DNA of 58,323 nt from Bacillus sp. E(2018) (GTDB lineage: Bacteria; Bacillota; Bacilli; Bacillales; Fictibacillaceae): contig NZ_SCOL01000007.1 in the NCBI RefSeq assembly GCF_005503015.1, positions 1 to 58,323 of the forward strand, read 5' to 3'. Position 1 is the first letter of the stretch, and each line of letters starts with the position of its first letter. Shown here piece by piece: positions 47,992 through 57,134 of this stretch. A program made the position numbers and the translations under genes. The notes under the pieces are model-generated. The model saw only the letters and a program-made list of their open reading frames with translations. It searched no databases and was not told the origin of the DNA.

Positions 47992-48010
47992 TGTTATTAA
48001 AAATTATTAT

Positions 48011-49813
48011 CTATTCAACTGTTACTGACTTCGCAAGGTTACGCGGCTTATCTACGTCACAGTCGCGGTGAAGCGCTGCGTAGTAAGAAATCAGCTGCAT
48101 TGGAAGTACAGATACTAACGGCGTCAAGTAAGGGTGGATCTTCGGAAGAACAACGCGGTCGCCTTCTTCTTGCAGACCATCCATAGAGATCACGCATGTG
48201 TAAGCTCCACGTGCCGCTACTTCTTTCACGTTACCACGGATGCTCAAGTTAACATGCTCTTGCGTTGCAAGAGCGATAACTGGTGTACCGTCTTCGATCA
48301 ACGCGATCGTACCGTGCTTCAATTCTCCTCCAGCAAAACCTTCTGCTTGGATGTAAGAGATTTCTTTTAATTTTAATGCAGCTTCTAAACATACGTAGAA
48401 GTCGGCAGCACGCCCGATGAAGAATGCGTTACGAGTTACAGCTAAGAACTCACGAGCGATCTTCTCCATCTCTTCTTTTTGGTCACATAGTACTTCCATC
48501 GCGTTTGCAACGATCGCAAGCTCTTGAAGCGGATTGAAGTCTAACTCGATGCCTTTTGCACGAGCAGAGTCAACGGCTAGGATCGCAAGTACTGCGATTT
48601 GAGCTGTGTAAGCTTTCGTTGAAGCTACTGCGATCTCTGGACCAGCATACAAGTTAAGCGTGTAGTTTGCTTCACGAGAAAGTGTAGATCCTGGAACGTT
48701 CGTGATTGTTAATGCTTTGTGTCCAAGTCTCTTCACTTCAACCAATACGGCACGGCTGTCTGCAGTCTCACCAGATTGTGAGATGAAGATGAACAACGGC
48801 TTTTCAGATAAAAGCGGCATGTTGTAAACAAACTCACTCGCGATGTGTGCTTCAACAGGAATGTTAGCGATGTTTTCAATCAGCTGTTTCCCAACAAGAC
48901 CTGCATGGTAGCTCGTTCCGCAAGCGATGATATAAACACGGTCCGCTTCTTTCATCGCGGCACGAATATCATCATCCAGCTTAAGATCGCCATTTTCATT
49001 TTGGTATTGATTAATGATGTTACGCATTACGAAAGGCTGCTCATCGATTTCTTTTAACATGAAATGAGGATACGTACCTTTTTCGATGTCGCTTGCATCT
49101 AATTCAGCTGTATATGGTGCGCGCTCAACAACTGTACCGTCAAGAGTTTTGATTGTATAGCTGTCGCTTGTTACGATTACGATTTCTTTATCCATTAATT
49201 CAACGTATTGATCTGTTTGAGAAAGCATAGCCATTGCATCACTTGCAATAACGTTAAAGCCTTCACCTTTACCAACCAATAACGGGCTCTTGTTCTTACC
49301 AACATAGATGGTTTCAGGGTTTTGGTTGTCGATTAGTCCGATCGCATAAGAACCTTTTAACTCAGACAACGTACGGCGGAATGCTTCTTCCACTTCCATG
49401 CCTTCGTTCACAAAGTATTCTACTAGCTGAACGATAACTTCTGTATCTGTTTCAGACAACAGTTCAACACCTGAGATGTATTGCTTCTTCACCTGTTCAT
49501 AGTTCTCGATTACACCGTTGTGTACAAGTGTAAAACGTTCTGTTGAACTTTGGTGTGGATGAGAGTTAACTCTGCTCGGAACTCCGTGTGTTGCCCAGCG
49601 TGTATGTCCGATTCCAACGGATGCTTCTACTCCAAGATCTACGTTTTCACGAAGATTTGCAATACGTCCTTTTTCTTTGAACACATGAACTCCGTCTTCA
49701 TTAAGTACAGCGATACCAGCTGAGTCATATCCGCGGTATTCTAATTTTTCTAATCCGCGTAAAAGGATTTCCTTCGCGTCATTATTCCCAATATATCCAA
49801 CGATTCCACACAT
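48011..49813 (-). CDS. glmS: Glucosamine-6-phosphate synthase (glutamine:fructose-6-P amidotransferase)
   Basis: 600 residues, like B. subtilis GlmS. N-terminal glutaminase domain with nucleophile Cys2 (MCGIVGYIG) and LHNGV-like [12 protein letters not shown]-terminal isomerase with two SIS domains ([27 protein letters not shown]) and the end [11 protein letters not shown]. It makes glucosamine-6-phosphate for cell wall amino sugars. AAGGAGG precedes ATG. Expression is controlled by the glmS ribozyme in its leader. Confidence 0.98.
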   Translation of the reverse strand: MCGIVGYIGNNDAKEILLRGLEKLEYRGYDSAGIAVLNEDGVHVFKEKGRIANLRENVDLGVEASVGIGHTRWATHGVPSRVNSHPHQSSTERFTLVHNGVIENYEQVKKQYISGVELLSETDTEVIVQLVEYFVNEGMEVEEAFRRTLSELKGSYAIGLIDNQNPETIYVGKNKSPLLVGKGEGFNVIASDAMAMLSQTDQYVELMDKEIVIVTSDSYTIKTLDGTVVERAPYTAELDASDIEKGTYPHFMLKEIDEQPFVMRNIINQYQNENGDLKLDDDIRAAMKEADRVYIIACGTSYHAGLVGKQLIENIANIPVEAHIASEFVYNMPLLSEKPLFIFISQSGETADSRAVLVEVKRLGHKALTITNVPGSTLSREANYTLNLYAGPEIAVASTKAYTAQIAVLAILAVDSARAKGIELDFNPLQELAIVANAMEVLCDQKEEMEKIAREFLAVTRNAFFIGRAADFYVCLEAALKLKEISYIQAEGFAGGELKHGTIALIEDGTPVIALATQEHVNLSIRGNVKEVAARGAYTCVISMDGLQEEGDRVVLPKIHPYLTPLVSVLPMQLISYYAALHRDCDVDKPRNLAKSVTVE

Positions 49814-49865
49814 AAATAAGCGTCCTCCTTAAAGCCATCACACTCTGCTGACGGCTTTCATAAGG

Positions 49866-50070
49866 GGGCCGTGAGCGGGGCTCACAACCCCACCTATGTT
49901 CTCTATTTTTATTTTTTTCACTTGCTTTCGTCTTTGTACAGGAAGTCACCTTACCTGGTTTGAACAAAAGCTTACGGAAGTGATGTTCCGAGAGGCATCC
50001 GCCGAAATATCGATGAACCTCTTCCTCGTCAACTGCTTTTTTTCCGGTCAGCAGTTCAGGCGCTTTGGAT
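49866..50070 (-). ncRNA. glmS ribozyme-riboswitch
   Basis: Leader of glmS matching the catalytic core: AGCGCCTGAACTG at the 5' end, then GTTGACGAGGAAGAGGTTCA, TCGATATTTCGGCGGATGCC and, near the end, GGGGTTGTGAGCCCCGCTCA. The self-cleavage site is between A (50064) and G (50063). Glucosamine-6-phosphate is the known coenzyme for cleavage and lowers glmS mRNA. The 3' boundary is approximate. Confidence 0.95.
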
Positions 50071-50119
50071 GAATGATTAACTGTTAACTCCTTCCTTTTA
50101 TTTGAAGTAAACAAAAATA

Positions 50120-50148
50120 ATCATACACGGGTTTTTCAAAACCGTCAA
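50120..50148 (-). promoter_or_regulatory. Sigma-A promoter of glmS
   Basis: Minus-strand TTGACG (50143-50148), 17-base spacer, TATGAT (50120-50125), about 50 bases upstream of the ribozyme cleavage site. Confidence 0.75.
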
Positions 50149-50200
50149 TTATTATTCTTTCCCGATTTTAGAAAAACTTGAAACATAATGTTCCATACTA

Positions 50201-50246
50201 TAAAAATATGCATACACAGCTCTTCGGGTGAGCCGCATATGCATAT
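50201..50246 (-). terminator. Terminator of the cdaA-cdaR-glmM operon
   Basis: Minus-strand ATATGCATA / TATGCATAT arms (50206-50214, 50238-50246) with an inner GGCTC/GAGC stem and TTTTTAT following; 46 bases past the glmM stop. Confidence 0.8.
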
Positions 50247-50291
50247 GTTTCGTGCCCTTTTTTATTTTATGTGGGACAATTTCTTTTTAAT

Positions 50292-51632
50292 TTATACCAG
50301 CTCAGCTTTTACTACTTCCACGATTTTATCTGCATGCTCTTGGCAAAGTTCTTCTGTTGGAGCCTCAACCATTACACGCACGAGTGGCTCCGTTCCAGAA
50401 GGACGTACGAGTACTCGACCATTTCCTTCTAGCTCCGTTTCAACTTTATCGATAGCTGCTTTGATCGCATCGTTTCCGTTTAATTTAGACTTATCTGCTA
50501 CTTTCACATTGATAAGAAGCTGCGGGAATTTTGCCATCTCTCCTGCAAGCTCTGATAACGGCTTTCCAGTTGCTTTTAAGATGGAAGCAAGCTGAATACC
50601 AGATAGAAGCCCGTCTCCTGTTGTTGTGTAATCTAAGAAGATGATGTGACCTGACTGTTCTCCACCAAGGTTAAAGTCGTTCTTACGCATCTCTTCCATT
50701 ACATAACGGTCACCTACAGCTGTTTGTGCCGATTTCATCTCGTTTGCTTCTACAGCTTTATAGAAGCCTAAGTTACTCATTACTGTTGAAACGACTGTAT
50801 CTTGCTTCAAACGTCCTTGCTCTTTCAGGTGCTTTGCACAGATGAACATGATTTGGTCTCCATCGACGATGTTTCCTTTTTCATCGATCGCGATCAATCG
50901 GTCTCCGTCACCATCAAATGCAAGACCCATGTCGCAGCCTTTTTCTTTAACCAGTTCAGCAAGCTTCTCAGGATGTGTACTTCCTACACCTTCATTGATG
51001 TTTAGACCGTTTGGACTTGTGCCCATTGTAGAGATGTCTGCTTCAAGATCAGCGAATAGATGCGGTGCATGTGATGATGTAGCTCCGTGCGCGCAATCTA
51101 ACGCGATATGAAGACCAGAAAAATCTCCAGGAACCGTTTGTTTCAGATAATGCATATACTTTTGTCCGCCTTCAAAATAATCGCTTACTGAACCTAAGTC
51201 GCCACCTACAGGACGAGGAAGTTCATCTTTTTCATTATCAAGAAGTGCCTCAATTTCTGCTTCCTGCTCATCCAGCAGTTTGAAGCCATCTGCTCCAAAG
51301 AATTTAATACCGTTATCTGCTACTGGATTATGTGACGCTGAAATCATAACACCTGCTTGTGCGCCTAAAGCTTTTGTTAAGAAAGCAACTCCTGGAGTAG
51401 AGATTACGCCTAAACGCATTACTTCCGCACCGATGGATAGAAGTCCCGCTACAAGAGCACCCTCTAACATCTGCCCCGAAATACGCGTGTCACGTCCGAT
51501 TAAGATTTTAGGTCTTTCTGTATTTTTTGTAAGAACATATCCTCCAAAGCGCCCTAATTTAAATGCTAATTCAGGCGTAAGTTCTGTATTTGCAACTCCT
51601 CTAACTCCGTCGGTACCAAAATATTTTCCCAT
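50292..51632 (-). CDS. glmM: Phosphoglucosamine mutase
   Basis: 446 residues from the ATG at 51632 (GGAGAG upstream). [14 protein letters not shown], the phosphoserine loop [13 protein letters not shown], the metal loop AFDGDGDR, and the substrate loops GGEQSGHI and [10 protein letters not shown] are all present. It converts glucosamine-6-P to glucosamine-1-P for UDP-GlcNAc. The location after cdaA and cdaR is conserved; GlmM is also known to bind and inhibit CdaA. Confidence 0.97.
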   Translation of the reverse strand: MGKYFGTDGVRGVANTELTPELAFKLGRFGGYVLTKNTERPKILIGRDTRISGQMLEGALVAGLLSIGAEVMRLGVISTPGVAFLTKALGAQAGVMISASHNPVADNGIKFFGADGFKLLDEQEAEIEALLDNEKDELPRPVGGDLGSVSDYFEGGQKYMHYLKQTVPGDFSGLHIALDCAHGATSSHAPHLFADLEADISTMGTSPNGLNINEGVGSTHPEKLAELVKEKGCDMGLAFDGDGDRLIAIDEKGNIVDGDQIMFICAKHLKEQGRLKQDTVVSTVMSNLGFYKAVEANEMKSAQTAVGDRYVMEEMRKNDFNLGGEQSGHIIFLDYTTTGDGLLSGIQLASILKATGKPLSELAGEMAKFPQLLINVKVADKSKLNGNDAIKAAIDKVETELEGNGRVLVRPSGTEPLVRVMVEAPTEELCQEHADKIVEVVKAELV

Positions 51633-51650
51633 TATTGCTCTCTCCTTCAA

Positions 51651-52970
51651 CTATTGACTGCTAGTCTCTGTTTGAATTTCCACACTGGCTTCCTGAACTG
51701 TACCTGTCAGTTCAACATCCCCTGGATTTTTCCAATCTATCTTCACTTTATGTGTTCCTTGATCGAGTGAACTTACATCTACAATTCCTTGCAGATCTGA
51801 TTTTTCAAGAGAGTTAAGCACACTCTTTTTCCCTCTTACCGTTACATCAACAACGCCATCTACTGGATCTAGGAACGTTGCTTGTTTGTCAGCATCACTT
51901 CCGAGCAGTGTTAATGGAACATCACTGAACGTTCTTGTCGACTCTTGATCAGTTTCTTGCTCTGCTTCACTTTCGGCATCTGCTTCTGTTCCAGTTTCCG
52001 TTTCAGTTCCCGTTTCTTCAACGTTAACATCTACTGTTACTTCTTTTAGTGAAACGTCGTCAATCCCATCTGGCACGGGGACATCAACAGTAAGTGTTGT
52101 ATCTTTTTTGATCTCACTTAAATCTATCGTTATCTCTTTAAAAGAATCGATTTTATCAAGAGAAGTTGTTGTACCTGTTAATGTGATCTCGCTCGGATTC
52201 GATGTGATCGATTGAAGAGAAAGTCCCTCATCTAATTTCCCCTTCGTTTCGATAGAGATCGGTACCGTTTTCTTTGGCTTCTTGATCGGTACAGATACTT
52301 CAGCTACTCCTGGGTTGATCTGAACATCGATTAAATCTCCTTGTTGATTGTATGCACGTAGAGGAACTTTTGTTTGAATCGTTTCATCTGCATCCGTTAC
52401 ATCAACAAATCCTGTGATGAATGAAATCTGATCGATCATCCCTTCGGCACCCGTCACATCAACTGTTCTCGGTGAGAACTCCACTTCACCTGCCGTGTAT
52501 CCTTCAGGCATTTTTCTTTTGTTCTTTAAATCCACGTTCACGTTCATTTCTTTTGTTACTTTTTTATGCAGAATAACATCTACGTAATCTGGATTAATCT
52601 TAGCCTTCACACCCTCAGGCAGACCTTGAACTTGAACCTTTACCCGTTTGTTCCCGGGTTTCATATTCGTTAGGTCAATATAGACTTCGAATTCTTTATC
52701 TACTTTTGTCGCTTTTGTAATCAAACGACTGGATCCTGTCAGAGTAAGATCGACCGATGATGGCATATCGGTAAGTACGTATTGGTTGTCATCAAAGTAA
52801 GGTTTGATCTGAACGTTTTCGATCGTCTCACTTTCGGTATACATTTTAGAAAATATCGAATTGTTCGCTGCTTCTTCCTGCGTCTCCATCGTTACGATCG
52901 TATACATCATGAGTGCTAGGAGGAAAGCAATAATTTTTACAAACCATGAACTACTAAGGAGTTTGTCCAT
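51651..52970 (-). CDS. cdaR: CdaR (YbbR), regulator of the diadenylate cyclase
   Basis: 439 residues from the ATG at 52970, with GGAGGGG about eight bases upstream. One N-terminal membrane helix (IIAFLLALMMYTIVTM) and then four YbbR domains in the extracellular part (repeating KVDKEFEVYIDLTNMKPG-like blocks). An acidic Glu/Thr linker (about 340-370) comes before the last YbbR domain. It binds and modulates CdaA. The start overlaps the cdaA end by 17 bases. Confidence 0.94.
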   Translation of the reverse strand: MDKLLSSSWFVKIIAFLLALMMYTIVTMETQEEAANNSIFSKMYTESETIENVQIKPYFDDNQYVLTDMPSSVDLTLTGSSRLITKATKVDKEFEVYIDLTNMKPGNKRVKVQVQGLPEGVKAKINPDYVDVILHKKVTKEMNVNVDLKNKRKMPEGYTAGEVEFSPRTVDVTGAEGMIDQISFITGFVDVTDADETIQTKVPLRAYNQQGDLIDVQINPGVAEVSVPIKKPKKTVPISIETKGKLDEGLSLQSITSNPSEITLTGTTTSLDKIDSFKEITIDLSEIKKDTTLTVDVPVPDGIDDVSLKEVTVDVNVEETGTETETGTEADAESEAEQETDQESTRTFSDVPLTLLGSDADKQATFLDPVDGVVDVTVRGKKSVLNSLEKSDLQGIVDVSSLDQGTHKVKIDWKNPGDVELTGTVQEASVEIQTETSSQ

Positions 52971-53787
52971 TTTTCTTTCCCCTCCAATTCCAGCGAGTTG
53001 AGGAAGTGGACTTGTTAGCAATAATCAATTCTGCGTTTAACAAATTTCTTAAAGACTCTTCGTCCAGGTTACGATAGATCTCTCCGTTTTTCGTGAGTGA
53101 GATCGTACCTGTTTCCTCAGAAACGATAACCGTTATGGCATCTGTGACTTCACTGATCCCTAGTGCAGCTCTGTGTCTTGTACCAAGCTCTTTTGAAACA
53201 AACGGACTTTCCGTTAATGGTAAATAGCAACCGGCTGCATAGATCTGACTTTGTTTAATGATGACTGCTCCATCATGTAAAGGCGTGTTCGGCACAAAAA
53301 TATTCGTCAGCAATTCGGAAGATAGATGCGCTTTAATCGGAATACCTGTTTCCACGTATTCACTCAATCCCGTTTCTCGTTCGATCGACATGATTGCGCC
53401 TATTCGTCGCTTAGACATATAGTTCGTCGACTTACAGATCGCGGCAATGGCTTTTTCCGTTTCTTCTTCTTCAGGCAGTCCTGTACGAGAAAAGAACTTT
53501 CCACGTCCAAGCTGCTCAAGTGCTCGTCTTAACTCTGGCTGGAAAATGATGATGATGGCAAGAAGACCGTATGTAATCACTTTGTCCATCAGCCATGACA
53601 TCGTTCTAAGATCGAACGAACTGCTTAGGAACCACACCACGATGATCACGGTTATCCCTTTTAGCAATTGAACCGCTTTCGTTCCACGTATCAGCATGAT
53701 GAGCTTATAGATCACATACGTCACTAATAAGATATCGACGATCTGAGTGATGTAATTGAATATATTAAAATCAGCGATTGGTAACAT
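52954..53787 (-). CDS. cdaA: Diadenylate cyclase CdaA
   Basis: 277 residues from the ATG at 53787 (GGGAGGG upstream; the longer frame lacks a site), near the 273 of B. subtilis. Three N-terminal membrane helices, then a DAC domain with the catalytic motifs PLHDGAVII (DGA) and GTRHRAALGISE (RHR). It makes c-di-AMP from two ATP, controlling potassium and osmolyte balance and linked to cell wall synthesis by the neighbours cdaR and glmM. Confidence 0.97.
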   Translation of the reverse strand: MLPIADFNIFNYITQIVDILLVTYVIYKLIMLIRGTKAVQLLKGITVIIVVWFLSSSFDLRTMSWLMDKVITYGLLAIIIIFQPELRRALEQLGRGKFFSRTGLPEEEETEKAIAAICKSTNYMSKRRIGAIMSIERETGLSEYVETGIPIKAHLSSELLTNIFVPNTPLHDGAVIIKQSQIYAAGCYLPLTESPFVSKELGTRHRAALGISEVTDAITVIVSEETGTISLTKNGEIYRNLDEESLRNLLNAELIIANKSTSSTRWNWRGKKNGQTP

Positions 53788-53911
53788 AAATTCCCTCCCA
53801 ACCCAGTTTGTTTTCCAAGTTGAAGTATTTAGTAGTTCTTTATTATTTGTATAAAACCTCATGAAAGTCGTATTCTTTCAAACACTACTTCAATAATTTT
53901 TTAACCTACTT

Positions 53912-53940
53912 ATTATAGCATACCTCAATGTAAAGAAAAC
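53912..53940 (-). promoter_or_regulatory. Probable sigma-A promoter of cdaA-cdaR-glmM
   Basis: Minus-strand extended -10 TGCTATAAT (TATAAT at 53912-53917); the -35 region (about 53935-53940) is weak (TTTTCT). Lies 125 bases before cdaA. Confidence 0.55.
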
Positions 53941-53965
53941 TTGGCATGACATCCACATGTTTTAC

Positions 53966-54667
53966 TCATGATGGTTGGATGATATTTTTAGTTTCATACA
54001 TTTGAACAAGAAAAAAAGCCGTATGAGAACGGCTTTCCTTATGCGTATCAATCATTGCTTCATCATTTGTACGAACTAAAGATTTCAACTTATACCATAC
54101 CCATTCGACCACCTGACCAATTTCCTGACTGTGGCCAGTTACTTCCCCAGCCGAAGCAAGATATTGATCGCCTTTTATAACCGTTACGTCACCTTCGACT
54201 CGGCCTTCTATTCGAACATCTGCATTCTCTACCACTAAATCACCTTTAATGGTTTCGCCAGCAGGAACGACAACGACTCGTTCATTCTTTTTAATCTGCA
54301 GGTTTCCTTCGCCTTTTACAACGGCGAGGTCTTGTTGATTATAGCTCGTGAACACCGATGCTGCCATAAAGAACACAAAGATCGCGGCAGCCGTTAGAGC
54401 AGGATGAGTCTTCATCCAGCGCATCCACTTTACTTGCTGTTTCTCTTTAGGTAACTTAGCCATTACAGCCTCTGTAAAGCCTTCTGGTGCCTTTATATGA
54501 GATTGCAGCTGCAATTCCTTCAGTGTAACCGTCAGCAATTCATATTCTGCTCTACACGTCTCACAATCCTTAAGATGATTATGAAAATTTTGTTCTTCTT
54601 CTTTTGTCGCATCACCATCAAGTACTTTATTCATTAATTCATCATATACGGAAGCTTCACCATGCAT
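53966..54667 (-). CDS. rsiW: RsiW, zinc-binding anti-sigma-W factor with unusual C-terminal extension
   Basis: 233 residues from the ATG at 54667. The ZAS motif is HLKDCETC (H-x3-C-x2-C, about residues 30-37); one membrane helix follows (ALTAAAIFVFFMAASVF). The extracellular part has polymer-forming-like VPAGETIKGDLVVENA and a conserved SAGEVTGHSQEIGQVVEW end. B. subtilis RsiW has 208 residues; here about 27 extra residues run through the intrinsic terminator hairpin, so a stop codon may have been lost. RsiW is cut by PrsW and RasP under envelope stress to release SigW. Confidence 0.92.
   Translation of the reverse strand: MHGEASVYDELMNKVLDGDATKEEEQNFHNHLKDCETCRAEYELLTVTLKELQLQSHIKAPEGFTEAVMAKLPKEKQQVKWMRWMKTHPALTAAAIFVFFMAASVFTSYNQQDLAVVKGEGNLQIKKNERVVVVPAGETIKGDLVVENADVRIEGRVEGDVTVIKGDQYLASAGEVTGHSQEIGQVVEWVWYKLKSLVRTNDEAMIDTHKESRSHTAFFLVQMYETKNIIQPS
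54010..54036 (-). terminator. Terminator of sigW-rsiW, inside the rsiW reading frame
   Basis: Minus-strand AAAGCCGT / ACGGCTTT hairpin (54015-54036) followed by TTTT; the rsiW frame continues through it for about 15 codons. Confidence 0.85.
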
Positions 54668-54672
54668 ATTTA

Positions 54673-55248
54673 TCACCTCGTTTTTACAACCATTTGAAAT
54701 ACTTTCTTCAACGCTTCCCGACCTCGATGTATACGAGTTTTTACGGTTGGAACAGGTATGTCCATAATCTTGCTGATCTCTTCTAATGAAAGATCTTCAA
54801 CGTATTTTAAAAGAATAGCTGTCCTGTATTTTTCAGGAAGCTTCATGATTTCTGCCTGCAGTTCATTCCACTCTTCGTTCTCTGTAACCACTTCTTCAGG
54901 TAAAGGCTCTTCACTAGAAAGCTGACTATACATCGTAGCACCATCTGTACCTGGTACTTCTGCATCCAAATAATAATCCGGTTTCTTCTTCCTTAGCCTG
55001 TCGATACAAAGATTTGTAGCGATACGAAAAATCCAGGTAGAAAATTTGTATTCACTATTGTACTTACCTATATTACGGTAAGCTCTTAAAAAAGTTTCTT
55101 GTGCTAAATCTTCTGCTTCATGTCCATTGCCGACCATCCGGAAACAATGCCGGTAGATTTTATCTTTAAACAGGTCAACAATGCCTTCAAACGCTTCTTG
55201 GTCCCCTTTTTTTACTTGGGTCACCATATTCGCTATTAAGGCGTCCAT
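54673..55248 (-). CDS. sigW: ECF sigma factor SigW
   Basis: 191 residues. Region 2: KIYRHCFRMVGNGHEAEDLA, QETFLRAYRNIGKYNSEYKF, STWIFRIATNLCIDRLRKKK; region 4: MKLPEKYRTAILLKYVEDLS, LEEISKIMDIPVPTVKTRIH. Almost colinear with B. subtilis SigW (187). It controls envelope-stress and antibiotic-defence genes. Five bases separate it from rsiW. A perfect autoregulatory promoter is upstream. Confidence 0.97.
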   Translation of the reverse strand: MDALIANMVTQVKKGDQEAFEGIVDLFKDKIYRHCFRMVGNGHEAEDLAQETFLRAYRNIGKYNSEYKFSTWIFRIATNLCIDRLRKKKPDYYLDAEVPGTDGATMYSQLSSEEPLPEEVVTENEEWNELQAEIMKLPEKYRTAILLKYVEDLSLEEISKIMDIPVPTVKTRIHRGREALKKVFQMVVKTR

Positions 55249-55274
55249 TATCTTATCACCACTCGGATTTTATT

Positions 55275-55300
55275 TACGTACCAGCATTTCATAAGTTTCA
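55275..55300 (-). promoter_or_regulatory. SigW autoregulatory promoter
   Basis: Minus-strand TGAAAC (55295-55300), 16-base spacer, CGTA (55275-55278): an exact sigma-W consensus, 27 bases before the sigW start codon. Confidence 0.92.
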
Positions 55301-55448
55301 AATCTTTTCATATTTTTTTATTTTATCATGTTGCAGAATTTGACGAAATAAAAAGGTATTTTTTTCTAAATAATGCGTTTTAAATAAATCAGACCTGGGA
55401 ATATTAATCATATAAAATATTATGCTGAGGCAGAAAGGGGTAGTTTGT

Positions 55449-55619
55449 ATGCATAGAGATTTATTAATCGAACAGATCGAACACTCCAGACAGCAAATGA
55501 ATGAACTCTCAAAACACCTTCCACTAATCGCACAAGAAGTAGTTGAACTCTCACAAGAGATTGATCACCTGCTTAACCAATATCAACGTATAAATGAAAA
55601 AGAACAGTTGCATCTATAA
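55449..55619 (+). CDS. Spo0E-family aspartyl-phosphate phosphatase
   Basis: 56 residues from the ATG at 55449 (AAAGGGG nine bases upstream). Two-helix hairpin with the family signature LSQEIDHLLNQYQ (SQELD-type, about residues 35-47). Members dephosphorylate Spo0A-P and delay sporulation. It lies between sigW and rocF on the opposite strand, like B. subtilis ybaS-region small genes. Some family members have other targets. Confidence 0.85.
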   Translation: MHRDLLIEQIEHSRQQMNELSKHLPLIAQEVVELSQEIDHLLNQYQRINEKEQLHL

Positions 55620-55636
55620 AGAGGCAACTGTTTTTA
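55603..55636 (+). terminator. Terminator of the Spo0E-like gene
   Basis: AACAGTTGC (55603-55611) / GCAACTGTT (55624-55632) followed by TTTATTTT; the left arm overlaps the coding end. Confidence 0.85.
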
Positions 55637-55651
55637 TTTTGTCTTCGTCTA

Positions 55652-56551
55652 TTATAATAGCTTCTCTCCAAATAAAGAACCCATTAAAGCTACAGCAACC
55701 GTTGCTGTTTTGTTCTTCTCATCTAGGATCGGATTAACTTCTACAAATTCCGCTGAAGTAATGATCTCAGCTTCAGCAAGCATTTCCATCGCTAAGTGAC
55801 TCTCTCTATAGCTGATACCTCCAAGTACCGGAGTTCCGACACCAGGAGCATCATGTGGATCAAGTCCATCTAGATCAAGACTTAAGTGAACACCATCAGT
55901 GTGTGCTAAGTATTCAATCGTCTCTTCCATAACTTTCGCCATGCCTAGACGATCCACTTCATGCATCGTATATACTTTAATTCCTTTTTCTTTGATCAGC
56001 TCACGTTCTCCTTCATCTAATGAACGCGCTCCGATAATTACAATATTTTCAGGTTTGATCTTTGGTGTGTAGTCGCTTATGTTTGTCAGTCTTTCATGAC
56101 CAATACCAATACTAACAGCAAGAGGCATGCCATGAATGTTTCCGCTCGGAGATGTATCCGCTGTATTCAGGTCTCCATGCGCATCATACCAAATGACACC
56201 TAAATTCTCATAATGCTTAGAAACCCCAGCTAATGTACCAATGGCGATACTATGGTCTCCACCTAATACAAGGGGAAACTTCTTATTCGAGATGACAGTT
56301 GATACCGTTTGTGAAAGCTTTTCACTCGCTTCAATGACACCTTTTAAATTTTTTAGATTACCTTCGTTTTCAATACTTTGTTTTTCTGGACGAGCAATAT
56401 TTATATCACCAAAATCTTCTACACGATAATCCAGGTTTTCAAGGCGTTCAACAACACCCGCATATCGAATCGCACTCGGCCCCATATCGACACCGCGGCG
56501 CATTTGTCCTAAATCCATCGGTACACCGATCACTGTAATATCTTTCAACAT
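55652..56551 (-). CDS. rocF: Arginase
   Basis: 299 residues from the ATG at 56551 (GGGAGG upstream), near B. subtilis RocF (296). Manganese-binding motifs: LVLGGDHSIAIG, WYDAHGDLNT and HLSLDLDGLDPHDAPG. Hydrolyses arginine to ornithine and urea in arginine catabolism. A sigma-A promoter is at 56605-56634 and a cre-like palindrome further upstream. Confidence 0.97.
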   Translation of the reverse strand: MLKDITVIGVPMDLGQMRRGVDMGPSAIRYAGVVERLENLDYRVEDFGDINIARPEKQSIENEGNLKNLKGVIEASEKLSQTVSTVISNKKFPLVLGGDHSIAIGTLAGVSKHYENLGVIWYDAHGDLNTADTSPSGNIHGMPLAVSIGIGHERLTNISDYTPKIKPENIVIIGARSLDEGERELIKEKGIKVYTMHEVDRLGMAKVMEETIEYLAHTDGVHLSLDLDGLDPHDAPGVGTPVLGGISYRESHLAMEMLAEAEIITSAEFVEVNPILDEKNKTATVAVALMGSLFGEKLL

Positions 56552-56604
56552 TTCTTCTTCCTCCCTTATGAAAAACACAAAAAAACTAAAGAATCACTAC
56601 CTCT

Positions 56605-56634
56605 ATTGTAGCTGTAAGGGATTTCATGGTTCAA
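56605..56634 (-). promoter_or_regulatory. Sigma-A promoter of rocF
   Basis: Minus-strand TTGAAC (56629-56634), 18-base spacer, TACAAT (56605-56610). Confidence 0.6.
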
Positions 56635-56666
56635 CTGGACAAAATCTTGCATAGATATACCAAAAA

Positions 56667-56678
56667 GAAAGCGCTTTC
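56667..56678. promoter_or_regulatory. cre-like CcpA site upstream of rocF
   Basis: Perfect 12-base palindrome GAAAGCGCTTTC, the core of the CcpA site consensus TGWAAGCGYTWNCW. It is centred about 75 bases upstream of the inferred rocF transcription start. Confidence 0.6.
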
Positions 56679-56722
56679 GGTCCTTGGTTACATATTTATG
56701 AGGTTCGGGGATTCCTAAGTAT

Positions 56723-56752
56723 AAAAAAAGACCAGAGAAGAATCTGGTCTAT
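56723..56752 (-). terminator. Terminator isolating rocF from the tRNA operon
   Basis: Minus-strand AGACCAGA / TCTGGTCT (56729-56750) followed by TTTTTTTAT. Confidence 0.8.
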
Positions 56753-56819
56753 AGAATAAATTTGTTTGGATTTCATCATCTTTTTGAAGTAGCAGGAGCT
56801 CGATAATCGCAAAACATGA

Positions 56820-56882
56820 ATTGGACAGATTCAGTTGTAGATTGGACAAATTATGGTTCAAATCGGACAGATTATTCTACCC
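56820..56882. repeat. 21-bp periodic repeat array, three units (ATTGGACAGATT type)
   Basis: ATTGGACAGATT at 56820, ATTGGACAAATT at 56841, ATCGGACAGATT at 56862, each followed by nine unrelated bases, giving an exact 21-base period. Confidence 0.8.
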
Positions 56883-56963
56883 TTACAAGAAAATTTCATG
56901 ATAAATGCTGCAGTTTTTTTGTATAAGTAGCTATACAGGTTGTGTATTGACATCATCATGAAG

Positions 56964-57047
56964 TTTACTGTCCACTCTCGATGATTTACTGCCTACTTTT
57001 ACACATTTACTGTCCACTCTGTCATTTTTACTGTCCACTTTTAATTT
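56964..57047. repeat. 21-bp periodic repeat array, four units (TTTACTGTCCACT type)
   Basis: TTTACTGTCCACTCT at 56964, TTTACTGCCTACTTTT at 56985, TTTACTGTCCACTCT at 57006, TTTACTGTCCACTTTT at 57027, with five to six variable bases between: exact 21-base period. Core TGTCC is the complement of the GGACA core of the array at 56820. No gene is seen from 56753 to 57090. Confidence 0.85.
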
Positions 57048-57090
57048 TCCCAGAGTTTTTACTTCTTCACATTGAATTTGATTAGCAAAT

Positions 57091-57118
57091 AAAAAAAACT
57101 TCAGGCATCGCCTGAAGT
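57091..57118 (-). terminator. Terminator of the rRNA-tRNA operon
   Basis: Minus-strand ACTTCAGGC / GCCTGAAGT (57098-57118) with three-base loop, followed by seven T; just past tRNA-Ala. Confidence 0.92.
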
Positions 57119-57134
57119 AAAATGATTATGTATA

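Noticed and set aside
47698..48028. Frames across the repeat at 47.8 kb
   Set aside because: They lie in a dispersed intergenic repeat that is not conserved as protein between its copies.
49782..50114. A 110-codon frame in the glmS leader
   Set aside because: The region matches the glmS ribozyme closely; the frame is a chance reading of structured RNA.
56820..57047. CRISPR array
   Set aside because: The period is 21 bases with cores of 9 to 15 bases and spacers of 5 to 9 bases, the cores vary, and no cas gene is in the window. Far too short for CRISPR.
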